The notes under the pieces are model-generated. The model had not been told where the DNA came from. It made no database searches and worked only from the letters and a program-made list of their open reading frames with translations. Positions 1-6,628 of a stretch of 12,868 nt of DNA are shown here, in pieces. Source of the stretch: Microsaccharimonas sp964523145 (GTDB lineage: Bacteria; Patescibacteriota; Saccharimonadia; Saccharimonadales; Saccharimonadaceae); contig CAZFYB010000014.1 in NCBI GenBank assembly GCA_964523145.1, forward strand, positions 1 to 12,868, in the 5' to 3' direction. Position 1 is the stretch's first letter. Every line of letters begins with the position of its first letter. Both the position numbers and the translations under genes were made by a program.

Positions 1-94
1 GTTGGTGTGGAGTGTTGCAAACACAAGGTGCCCGGTTTCGGCAATTACGATTGCTGAAACCGGGCACCTTGTGTTTGCAACACTCCACACCAAC
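1..94. repeat. Terminal foldback inverted repeat (probable artefact)
   Basis: Bases 1-45 are the reverse complement of bases 50-94, with one mismatch (40 against 55) and a 4-base centre at 46-49. The right arm encodes the conserved PilT stretch ETGHLVFATLHTN in frame. The left arm is therefore an antisense copy of a conserved gene, not unrelated DNA. The dyad begins at base 1 of the window and is centred on a short natural inverted repeat (GCAAT TACG ATTGC), which could have seeded self-priming. I read it as a foldback chimera or misassembly at a contig end. Confidence 0.85.
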
Positions 95-454
95 AGTGCA
101 GCACAATCAATTGACCGTATGATCGATGTGTTCCCGCCACACCAGCAACCACAGGTGCGGGCTCAGCTTTCAAACATCTTGATGGCTATTTGTTCGCAGC
201 GTCTCATTCCATCAATCGGTGGCGGTCGTGTAGCAGCAGCTGAAGTACTTATTGCCAACCCGGCGGTTCGTAACATTATCCGTGAAGGTAAATCACACCA
301 ACTTGATGCGATTATCCAAACTGGTGCCGACCAAGGTATGCAAACCATGGACCGTACCCTCGTCAGCCTTGTACAAGCTGGTACGATCACGTATGATAAC
401 GCCCGCGAATACGCCGTTGACCTTGTCGAATTTGAACGATTAATGAGGGGCTAG
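41..454 (+). CDS. pilT: Type IV pilus retraction ATPase PilT, 3' part only
   Basis: This is the C-terminal end of a hexameric secretion ATPase that powers pilus retraction from the cytoplasmic face of the membrane. The visible part starts inside the conserved block AITIAETGHLVFATLHTN (His box region), followed by IDRMIDVFPPHQQ, RVAAAEVL, NIIREGKSHQ and IQTGADQGMQTMD, all in PilT order. These C-terminal motifs, together with the absence of the zinc tetracysteine of PilB, favour PilT over the assembly ATPase. Walker A, the Asp box and Walker B lie upstream of the window. Bases 1-40 can be read in the same frame from a TTG at 2, but those residues come from the foldback and are not real protein. 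The TAG stop at 452-454 lies 5 bases before pilC, so the two are co-transcribed. About 137 true residues are visible. Confidence 0.93.
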   Translation, partial: AITIAETGHLVFATLHTNSAAQSIDRMIDVFPPHQQPQVRAQLSNILMAICSQRLIPSIGGGRVAAAEVLIANPAVRNIIREGKSHQLDAIIQTGADQGMQTMDRTLVSLVQAGTITYDNAREYAVDLVEFERLMRG

Positions 455-459
455 GGAAA

Positions 460-1671
460 GTGAAGAAATTTGCTTATGAAGCACGTGACCAAGCAACGAA
501 TAAGATTGTAAAATCAAGTATTCAAGCCGACTCCGAAACTGCCGCTGCGCGGTTGCTTATTAAGCAGGGTTTCGTACCTCTTAACGTTAAAGAGCAAATC
601 GGCGATGGGGGATTCTTATCGCGCTTAACCGGCCGTATTACCACTAAAGACAAAGTGGTATTTACGCGTCAGCTTGCCACTCTTATTGGTGCTGGTCTGC
701 CATTGAGCCAAAGCCTCCACACGGTAATGGAGCAAACGAATAACAAAAACCTGCAGTCAATTGTGCAAGAAATTTCGGCATCTGTCGAAGGTGGTAAAAC
801 GCTTTCTGATTCATTTGCGAAGCACCCAAGGGTGTTTAATGAAGTGTTTATCTCACTTATTTCAGCCGGTGAGCTTTCAGGTACGCTCGATGAATCGCTG
901 CAACGCGTGGCTAATCAACAAGAAAAAGATGCCGCTACGGCGAGCAAAATTAAAGGCGCGCTTATGTACCCACTTATCGTGTTAGTGGTGATTTTCGGCG
1001 TAATGGCTTTTATGTTGTTCACGGTGGTGCCGCAAGTTGAAAAATTATATCTTGATATGGGGAAAGAACTACCTCTCCTGACATTAGTGATGGTAACGGT
1101 GGCGAACTTCTTAGCGACATTTTGGTGGCTGGTGATTATTGTTGCTGGTATCGGCATCTACTTCTTTATTCAGTATCTTCAAACTGAAAATGGTATTAAG
1201 TTTAAAGACACATTCAAGCTGAAAGTGCCACTATTCGGAAAGATGTTTGGAAAGCTATATATGGCACGATTCGCGCGAACCGGCCAGACACTCCTGAGTA
1301 CTGGGGTGAGTATGCTTGATATGCTCCATGTGACGAGTCGAGCTATTAACAATACCCTTATTGAGGCGGCGATTTTGCGCGCTGCTGATAAGGTACAGGG
1401 CGGTAAGGCGCTTTCAATCGCCCTTGAGCCAGAACCAGTTATGTCTTCACTTGTCCCGCAAATGATTAAAATTGGTGAACAATCAGGTAGGATTGATGAA
1501 ATGCTCGGTAAAGTTGCGCAGGTGTACGAGGATGAACTCGATGAAGAGATCCGGACTATTTCAACTGCAATTGAACCGATACTTATGGTAGTGCTTGCAG
1601 TCGTTGCTGGTGGTATGGTGGGGGCAATCTTGCTGCCTATCTACGGCCTGGTGAACGGAATAAATGTATAG
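460..1671 (+). CDS. pilC: Type IV pilus inner-membrane platform protein PilC
   Basis: Polytopic membrane protein of the GspF/PilC family (403 residues, normal length). It couples the cytoplasmic ATPases to pilin insertion and extraction. An N-terminal cytoplasmic segment (FAYEARDQATNK) precedes two T2SF domains at about 66-189 and 266-392. Each repeat has the typical pattern: FTRQLATLIGAGLPLSQSL then SAGELSGTLDESL in the first, and FARTGQTLLSTGVSMLDML then IGEQSGRIDEML in the second. Membrane segments are at about 167-190, 206-238 and 372-398. The start is GTG at 460, preceded by an AGGGAAAG Shine-Dalgarno sequence at 453-460, only 5 bases after the pilT stop. The pilT-pilC pair is a classic arrangement. 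No terminator follows, so transcription may continue into the pilin gene. Confidence 0.97.
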   Translation: MKKFAYEARDQATNKIVKSSIQADSETAAARLLIKQGFVPLNVKEQIGDGGFLSRLTGRITTKDKVVFTRQLATLIGAGLPLSQSLHTVMEQTNNKNLQSIVQEISASVEGGKTLSDSFAKHPRVFNEVFISLISAGELSGTLDESLQRVANQQEKDAATASKIKGALMYPLIVLVVIFGVMAFMLFTVVPQVEKLYLDMGKELPLLTLVMVTVANFLATFWWLVIIVAGIGIYFFIQYLQTENGIKFKDTFKLKVPLFGKMFGKLYMARFARTGQTLLSTGVSMLDMLHVTSRAINNTLIEAAILRAADKVQGGKALSIALEPEPVMSSLVPQMIKIGEQSGRIDEMLGKVAQVYEDELDEEIRTISTAIEPILMVVLAVVAGGMVGAILLPIYGLVNGINV

Positions 1672-1694
1672 ACAAGCGGCCCCGAGTAGTTTAG

Positions 1695-1715
1695 TATAAA
1701 CGTAAGCGATATAAC
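1695..1715 (+). promoter_or_regulatory. Possible pilin promoter (-10 candidates)
   Basis: In the 71-base gap between pilC and the pilin gene there are two -10-like hexamers, TATAAA at 1695-1700 and TATAAC at 1710-1715. Neither has a convincing -35 box or TGn extension. A separate promoter would make sense for a highly expressed pilin with its own terminator, but the sequence support is weak. Confidence 0.25.
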
Positions 1716-1724
1716 GTTCATTTG

Positions 1725-1733
1725 AAAGGTGGG
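1725..1733 (+). promoter_or_regulatory. Ribosome binding site deciding the pilin start
   Basis: AAAGGTGGG lies 9 bases before the ATG at 1743. An in-frame TTG at 1722 would place this purine block inside the coding sequence, so ATG 1743 is preferred. Confidence 0.65.
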
Positions 1734-1742
1734 ATTACTCCT

Positions 1743-2228
1743 ATGAACCGGACACTAAATAATAAAGGATTTACAATCATCGAGGTGGTTCTTGTACTAG
1801 CAATTGCTGGTCTTATCTTCTTGATGGTGTTTATTGCACTGCCTGCTTTGCAAAGTAGCCAACGAGACACTGCTCGTAAGAGTGATGTCAGTACCGTTGC
1901 CGCAGCGGTTAATAGCTACGTAAGTGGCAACCGTGGGACTTTCCCAACATCTGCACAGCTAGAAACTCAGCTTGGCGCTGAAGGCGATGGTGCGAGCAAG
2001 ACGTATAGCTCAATCTCGACAAACTTCACCTCTACGCAAGTAGTAGCGAATGCAAGCCCTGGGACATTCACGATTCCAGAAGAAACTATTCGTGTGTACA
2101 AGGGTTTGAAATGTAGCTCAAACGGCCCTAACGGAAGTGTTACCTTAGTAGACGGTACAACTCGTCAGTATGCTACGGTTGCGCAACTTGAAGGCGGCAA
2201 CAACGCCGGTTACTGCCTCGATACCTAA
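1743..2228 (+). CDS. Type IV pilin (candidate major pilin)
   Basis: A 161-residue prepilin with a short class III leader, NNKG, then FTIIEVVLVLAIAGLIFL. Cleavage is expected after Gly9, and Glu14 supplies the invariant Glu5 of the mature pilin. The helix at about 10-38 is both membrane anchor and filament core. The globular part has two cysteines, Cys124 and Cys158, placed near the C-terminus as in the disulfide-bonded D-region of type IVa pilins. I chose ATG 1743 over TTG 1722 because of the Shine-Dalgarno sequence just upstream. The position directly after pilC and the dedicated terminator suggest an abundant structural subunit, but 'major' is an inference: two other pilin genes lie downstream (8949 and 10048) and could share that role. 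Confidence 0.88.
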   Translation: MNRTLNNKGFTIIEVVLVLAIAGLIFLMVFIALPALQSSQRDTARKSDVSTVAAAVNSYVSGNRGTFPTSAQLETQLGAEGDGASKTYSSISTNFTSTQVVANASPGTFTIPEETIRVYKGLKCSSNGPNGSVTLVDGTTRQYATVAQLEGGNNAGYCLDT

Positions 2229-2247
2229 ACAGTTTCGGACAAAAAAT

Positions 2248-2276
2248 AAGAGAGGGCACCGCGCCCTCTCTTTTCT
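2248..2276 (+). terminator. Rho-independent terminator after the pilin gene
   Basis: A perfect 10-bp stem, AAGAGAGGGC (2248-2257) with GCCCTCTCTT (2263-2272), loop ACCGC, runs into a T-rich tail. A run of six A at 2241-2246 precedes it. It separates the pilin transcript from pilD, which has its own promoter immediately downstream. Confidence 0.9.
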
Positions 2277-2287
2277 TGTATATTTCA

Positions 2288-2296
2288 TGCTATCAT
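2288..2296 (+). promoter_or_regulatory. Extended -10 promoter of pilD
   Basis: TGC TATCAT (TGn-extended -10) ends 7 bases before ATG 2304, so the predicted transcription start falls on or next to the start codon and the mRNA would be leaderless. No good -35 box is seen. Confidence 0.6.
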
Positions 2297-2303
2297 AGTG
2301 GTT

Positions 2304-3185
2304 ATGAATGAAGTGATTGTATATATAGCACTCTTGCTCGTGGGTGTGTGCTTTGGGAGTTTTGCCGGCGCAACGGTATGGCGGCTTCGAGCCCGCCAGT
2401 TACAGGCAGATAAAGATAGTGGTGAAGAATACAATCATAAAGAATATAACCGCTTAAAGAAACTATTAACAAAGAATACACTCAAAGACCGTTCGCGGTG
2501 TTTGCATTGTTCGTATGAACTAAAATGGTACGATTTGATTCCTGTTTTGAGTTGGCTTTGGCTAAAAGGGAAGTGCCGAAACTGTAAAAAGCCAATCGGT
2601 AAGTTTGAACTACTTATTGAACTTGGTGTAGCGGCTTTCTTTGTACTATCGTACGCGTTTTGGCCAGGCGGGGTAGACTCGGGGCTTGATGTCGCACACT
2701 TCGTGCTGTGGCTTGCGGCTGGAGTGGTTATGGCTATGCTCTTTGCCTATGATGCGAAGTGGTTCTTGCTGCCAGATAGGCTTAATGCAGCCCTCGCTAT
2801 TATTGGCGTGGCGATTGTTGGTGTGTCGGCGGCTCAGACTGAAGATATTGGCGGGACACTGCTTACGGCAGTGGGCGCGGTTATCGTACTCAGTGGGCTT
2901 TATGGAGCGTTGTACGCTATTTCTAAGGGCCGCTGGGTAGGATTTGGTGATGTGAAGCTTGGGTTTGGCCTGGCGCTTATACTTGTTGACTGGCAGCTTG
3001 CTATCGTGGCGCTTTTCCTAGCAAATTTGATAGGTTGCTTGATCGTTATTCCATTAATGGCAATGAAAAAACTGCAGCGTAATTCGCACGTGCCGTTTGG
3101 CCCACTGCTTATAGCCGGTGCCGTGCTTGCCTGGTTTATTGGATGGCCAATCTTAGAGTGGTACATCGGTATCATTGGCGTCTAA
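2304..3185 (+). CDS. pilD: Prepilin leader peptidase PilD (A24 family)
   Basis: Membrane aspartyl protease that removes prepilin leaders and, in many family members, N-methylates the new N-terminus. It would process all the pilins in this window. From ATG 2304 it has 293 residues. It shows the N-terminal GSFAGATVWRL segment (usually GSFLNVVIYRLP), then paired CxxC motifs (Cys66/Cys69 and Cys91/Cys94) with the intervening YELKWYDLIPVLSWLWLKGK of full-length enzymes. The catalytic aspartates are Asp150 (AYDAKWFLLPD) and Asp216 in GFGDVKL, the GxGDxK signature. About seven or eight hydrophobic segments follow. A GTG at 2298 is in frame, but ATG 2304 fits the predicted transcription start. The region at 31-60 is charged and somewhat longer than in typical proteobacterial PilD. 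It follows a terminator, so it opens a new unit with the minor pilins. Confidence 0.95.
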   Translation: MNEVIVYIALLLVGVCFGSFAGATVWRLRARQLQADKDSGEEYNHKEYNRLKKLLTKNTLKDRSRCLHCSYELKWYDLIPVLSWLWLKGKCRNCKKPIGKFELLIELGVAAFFVLSYAFWPGGVDSGLDVAHFVLWLAAGVVMAMLFAYDAKWFLLPDRLNAALAIIGVAIVGVSAAQTEDIGGTLLTAVGAVIVLSGLYGALYAISKGRWVGFGDVKLGFGLALILVDWQLAIVALFLANLIGCLIVIPLMAMKKLQRNSHVPFGPLLIAGAVLAWFIGWPILEWYIGIIGV

Positions 3186-3200
3186 ATACAGTAGTGCTTA

Positions 3201-3209
3201 TGCTATAAT
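3201..3209 (+). promoter_or_regulatory. Extended -10 promoter of the minor-pilin operon
   Basis: TGC TATAAT, a consensus extended -10, ends 9 bases before ATG 3219. The predicted start of transcription is at about 3216, leaving a 2-3 base leader at most. There is no clear -35. Confidence 0.65.
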
Positions 3210-3211
3210 GA

Positions 3212-3225
3212 TGCCCAGATGGGCA
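3212..3225. repeat. Short dyad across the minor-pilin operon start
   Basis: TGCCC AGAT GGGCA is a 14-base dyad that covers the predicted transcription start and the ATG at 3219. It could be a repressor site or a 5'-end hairpin hiding the start codon. Ten paired bases could also be chance. Confidence 0.35.
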
Positions 3226-4040
3226 CTCGAGTATCACCTGGTTTTACGATTATCGAAACAATGCTGTTCCTTGCGGTAACGGGGGTACTTATTGTTGCTA
3301 TGTTGGTTGGGGTTGGGACGAGCCTCAATATCCAACGCTACCGCGATGCTGTGGAAACTTTTAAGAACAGTTTGCAACAAGAGTATGCAAGTTTGAGTAA
3401 TGTGCAAAATTCTCGTGAAAGCAGCTGGGATTGTGATGCAACCGCCACGCCGGTAACGGGTGGTAGTGAACGCCGAGGGCAGAGTGAATGCGTGATGGTA
3501 GGAAAGTACGTTCGTATTGAAGGAAGCTCTATTCGCTCGTATCAAGTGCTCGCCCGTGAAAACGCTAGTGGGGGTGTAGCTGAAGAGAACGATAACGATA
3601 TTGCCTCGATGCGCGCCGGCTATACGTTTAACGTTTCAACAATTGAAGTGAGTGAACGAACCATGGAGTGGGGCACGCAAATCGCTTGGCCATCTGCCGG
3701 GCCAGAGGCTCAGTCACCGACAACACCTCGAAAAATTGGCATCTTGTTTATTCGTTCACCCGATAGTGGACAGGTGTATACCTTTACCAGTGATGCCGTG
3801 CCGGATATGCAAAATATCGTGGCCGGTGACCCGACTATGACGAATACTCTTAATGACATGCTGGTAGCGGGAAATAACATACCAGGTCAACAGCAGCGAA
3901 CAATTTGCGTAGAGTCAGATGGATTAGTAGTGACGGGTGATACTTCAATTTCGATCGAGCAATTTGCTGCTACGGCTAGCGCTATTGAGGTGCAAACAAA
4001 TGAATATATTGAAACAATGGGGGGAGCAACCCGATGTTAA
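3219..4040 (+). CDS. Minor pilin, FimU/GspH-like position
   Basis: A 273-residue prepilin-like protein: leader MGTRVSPG, then FTIIETMLFLAVTGVLIVAM, with cleavage expected after Gly8 and Glu13 as mature Glu5. The C-terminal part is an extracytoplasmic globular domain with four cysteines (72, 91, 230, 273), compatible with two disulfides. The RTICVESDGL stretch near residue 230 recalls the late strand of FimT/GspH-type pseudopilins, but the similarity is slight. It heads a cluster of four minor-pilin genes and overlaps the next one by 7 bases. By position it would be the FimU/GspH member of a tip complex. The ATG has no Shine-Dalgarno sequence and lies just after a -10 box. Confidence 0.82.
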   Translation: MGTRVSPGFTIIETMLFLAVTGVLIVAMLVGVGTSLNIQRYRDAVETFKNSLQQEYASLSNVQNSRESSWDCDATATPVTGGSERRGQSECVMVGKYVRIEGSSIRSYQVLARENASGGVAEENDNDIASMRAGYTFNVSTIEVSERTMEWGTQIAWPSAGPEAQSPTTPRKIGILFIRSPDSGQVYTFTSDAVPDMQNIVAGDPTMTNTLNDMLVAGNNIPGQQQRTICVESDGLVVTGDTSISIEQFAATASAIEVQTNEYIETMGGATRC

Positions 4041-4672
4041 CTCGCCGCCAATCGGGAGATACATTAATTGAAGTGCTGTTTGCGGTAACGGTATTTAGCT
4101 TTGTCGTGGTCACGGCACTTTCGCTCATGAACCAAGGGATTGCAACCGCTCAGCGATCGCTTGAAACTACCTTAGTTCGCCAACAGGTAGATAATCAAGC
4201 CGAGACCTTACGCTTCTTGCATGAAGCCTACATGGCAAACTACCAACCAGGCGTAACCTATAACCTTACCGACAGTGGCCCAGGATCGCAGAGCCCGGCC
4301 GAAGAGTACCATAAAATTATTACTCGGGTTCGCGAAGCCGGTGTGTCGTCAGTATCAACCTTTGGCGAAACCGCCACCTGTCAAACGCCACCTGAATCGA
4401 GCTTTATCGTTAATCCGGTGACTGCGCGGCTTGCTACCGGCACCTACACCCCTTCAGAAACCTATGCAATGCTCGCATACGATAGTAGTGGGTTGCTGAC
4501 AGCGAGTCGTGGCATTTGGATTGAGGCGGTTCGCTCAACAGACAGTACGCTCCCTGGCCAGCAGAACTTGGGAAGTATTGACTTTCACATTCGCGCTTGT
4601 TGGGATGCACCAGGTTTGCAACAATCTAAGAATATCGGAACGATTGTGAGGCTTTATGAACCACGTGCTTAA
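4034..4672 (+). CDS. Minor pilin, PilV/GspI-like
   Basis: A 212-residue prepilin-like protein. The leader MLTRRQSG is followed by DTLIEVLFAVTVFSFVVVTAL, giving Gly8/Asp9 at the cleavage site and Glu13 as mature Glu5. The 'TLIEVLFAVTVF' helix resembles GspI/PilV ('TLLEVLVALAIF'). Asp rather than Phe or Met at mature position 1 is unusual. After the helix comes MNQGIATAQRSLETTLVRQQ, then a globular domain with two cysteines. The ATG at 4034 overlaps the previous stop in ATGTTAA, and a GGGGGAG block lies about 8 bases upstream, so translation is probably coupled. The next gene overlaps its 3' end by 17 bases. Confidence 0.85.
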   Translation: MLTRRQSGDTLIEVLFAVTVFSFVVVTALSLMNQGIATAQRSLETTLVRQQVDNQAETLRFLHEAYMANYQPGVTYNLTDSGPGSQSPAEEYHKIITRVREAGVSSVSTFGETATCQTPPESSFIVNPVTARLATGTYTPSETYAMLAYDSSGLLTASRGIWIEAVRSTDSTLPGQQNLGSIDFHIRACWDAPGLQQSKNIGTIVRLYEPRA

Positions 4673-5387
4673 ACAACGCCCTTCTCAAGCTGGGTTTACC
4701 CTTATCGAACTCATGCTCGCCATGACGTTTATCGCTGTGCTTTTGCTGGGGATAGCGATGACCATTATTCAAATCGGTTCAATATACAACAAAGGTCTTA
4801 CGTATAAAGAGGTGAATGTCATTGGCCGTGATGTCAGTGATGACCTTCGACGCAATATTATGGCCGCCGGTTCTTTGGCGATAGCAACTGATTATATGGA
4901 AAACCCTGCATATGGTGGCCGCCTATGCCTTGGGTCGTATTCGTATGTATGGAACTACGAAAAAGCACGAGCGAGCCAAACCCAGCCGGCAAACACCCAA
5001 CTCGTTACCTATACCGATAATGCGGCTGTACCAGTTAGGCTCGTAAAAGTATCCGACCCGGGCAAGGCCTACTGCGAAAAAGACATGAATGGCGTATTGC
5101 GGCAACGAAATATTCTGGCTGGTGCGCAGGCACAAGAGCTGGTGAAGGCGGGTGACCGTGATTTGGGCTTACATAGCTTAACGATTCGTACCGATTCGGC
5201 TGCGGTTGATATGATCAATAACCAACAGCTTTACACGTTGTCATTTGTGATCGGTACCGGAAAAATTACCGCAATGGATACAACCCAAACAGGGTGTTTG
5301 CCCCCGGGCCAACCCGGTGCTGATTCATTATATTGTACGGTTCAACCGTTTAGCCTTGTCATAAGGGCAGGGAATGGGGTTAACTAG
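4656..5387 (+). CDS. Minor pilin, PilW/GspJ-like
   Basis: A 243-residue prepilin-like protein with a 13-residue leader ending SQAG, then FTLIELMLAMTFIAVLLLGI. Cleavage is expected after Gly13, and Glu18 is mature Glu5. The segment after the helix (VNVIGRDVSDDLRRNI, about 53-68) looks like the 'l..dL..air' region of PilW/GspJ proteins. Four cysteines (91, 120, 204, 217) lie in the globular part. The start overlaps the previous gene by 17 bases and has only a weak TGAGG Shine-Dalgarno sequence, so translational coupling is likely. Five bases separate its TAG from the next gene. The PilW assignment rests on order and the N-terminal pattern, not on a full-length match. Confidence 0.82.
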   Translation: MNHVLKQRPSQAGFTLIELMLAMTFIAVLLLGIAMTIIQIGSIYNKGLTYKEVNVIGRDVSDDLRRNIMAAGSLAIATDYMENPAYGGRLCLGSYSYVWNYEKARASQTQPANTQLVTYTDNAAVPVRLVKVSDPGKAYCEKDMNGVLRQRNILAGAQAQELVKAGDRDLGLHSLTIRTDSAAVDMINNQQLYTLSFVIGTGKITAMDTTQTGCLPPGQPGADSLYCTVQPFSLVIRAGNGVN

Positions 5388-5392
5388 TAACA

Positions 5393-6628
5393 ATGAAAAA
5401 CACAAGCAGTAACTTACAATCTGGAGCTGTATCGCTATTTGCGGTTATCTTTTCGATGCTTTTAATTACTGTAGTAACGGTGAGCTTTATTCGGTTAATG
5501 GTAAACGATGAACAGCAGGCGAGCGATAATGACCTCTCGCAAAGTGCCTACGACTCGGCTCAAGCTGGGGTAGAAGACGCTAAGCGCGCATTATTACGCT
5601 ACCAAGCACTCTGTAAGGCCGATCCGAATACAGCTGAATGTGTTGATATTGCCAGCGATTTAAATAGCGATGTATGTAACGGAGCAATTGTTGATGGCTT
5701 TATAGGTGAAGACTCTGGCGGTTCAGGTGCGGGACCTGGCGAAATTCAGGTGCAGCAGTCGCAAAACGGGAGTGATGCAGTACTTAACCAGGCGTATACG
5801 TGTGTAACAATGAAACTCTCAACGGGTGATTACATAGGCAGCCTAGGTTCGGGTGAATCTAAACTGGTGCCACTTGCGGGAACGAGTTCGTTTGATCATG
5901 TAACAGTCCGCTGGTTTAGCCGTGAGGATTTAGGAACCGGTGGTAATAATAGCCTCAATATTATTGATACAGGCCCTCTAAGTTCACAGCCGCTGTATGC
6001 CAAGGGCTCGTGGCCAAGCAACCGCCCACCACTGATGCGCTCACAGCTTATGCAATTTAGTGGCGCGAATGGATTTACCTTAGAGAGCTTTGATGCAACC
6101 AGCGGCTCTGATAGCAACGCTAATACGGTATTCTTATACCCAAGTAGTGGTTCAGCTGCTCCAGAGATTTCATTCACTGCTCGTGACCAACGCAAAACAT
6201 CACCAACTGGTGATCCTTCAGCTGCCGACCGTACCGATACACCAATGCCAGTGACTTGCCGCACGGCATTAACTTCAGGTGGGTACTCGTGTAGCGCGAC
6301 ACTTGCCTTACCGCAACCTATTGGTGGTACTGCCGCCGATCGAACTGCTTTTATGCGTTTAACAGCTTTGTATAACACTACTCATTACCAAGTGGTCTTG
6401 CATAACGGTACCGATGCAACTGCTGGCCTGGTGAATTTCAATGGAGTGCAGCCAGAAATTGATTCGACAGGCCGAGCAAATGATTTGTTCAGACGAGTCG
6501 TGAGCCGGGTTGAACTATTCGATACAAACTTCCCATTCCCAGAGGCGGCCGTAGATCTTACGGGTAACTTCTGTAAAGACTTTGGCGTTACTGACTCGCA
6601 GTATATTGCCGGTACGTGTACGCCTTAA
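5393..6628 (+). CDS. Large PilX/GspK-like minor pilin without Glu5
   Basis: A 411-residue protein with the short leader MKNTSSNLQSG and the helix AVSLFAVIFSMLLITVVTVSF (about 12-35). If cleaved after Gly11, position 5 of the mature protein is Phe, not Glu. Loss of Glu5 and a very large globular domain are the features that place GspK at the tip of T2SS pseudopili. The segment SQSAYDSAQAGVEDAKRALLRY (about 49-70) matches the 'AfqAAEAGve.A...L' pattern after the PilX/GspK helix. The rest is Ser/Gly/Thr rich, extracellular in character, with several cysteines and no domain I recognise. The start lacks a good Shine-Dalgarno sequence and is 5 bases after the previous stop. Its TAA overlaps the stop of the convergent recombinase gene. 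Confidence 0.78.
   Translation: MKNTSSNLQSGAVSLFAVIFSMLLITVVTVSFIRLMVNDEQQASDNDLSQSAYDSAQAGVEDAKRALLRYQALCKADPNTAECVDIASDLNSDVCNGAIVDGFIGEDSGGSGAGPGEIQVQQSQNGSDAVLNQAYTCVTMKLSTGDYIGSLGSGESKLVPLAGTSSFDHVTVRWFSREDLGTGGNNSLNIIDTGPLSSQPLYAKGSWPSNRPPLMRSQLMQFSGANGFTLESFDATSGSDSNANTVFLYPSSGSAAPEISFTARDQRKTSPTGDPSAADRTDTPMPVTCRTALTSGGYSCSATLALPQPIGGTAADRTAFMRLTALYNTTHYQVVLHNGTDATAGLVNFNGVQPEIDSTGRANDLFRRVVSRVELFDTNFPFPEAAVDLTGNFCKDFGVTDSQYIAGTCTP

Noticed and set aside
1..94. Covalently closed hairpin telomere of a linear replicon
   Set aside because: Both arms are conserved pilT coding sequence and the gene should continue further upstream, so a chromosome end inside an essential ATPase motif is implausible. 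A foldback artefact explains it.
41..454. Assembly ATPase PilB instead of PilT
   Set aside because: The C-terminal motifs (AVRNIIREGK, IQTGADQGMQTMD, FPPHQQ) are PilT motifs, and the zinc tetracysteine of PilB is absent.
1672..1742. Riboswitch or small RNA between pilC and the pilin
   Set aside because: Only a weak 5-bp dyad (AACGT/ACGTT) is present; nothing resembles a known aptamer or an intrinsic terminator.
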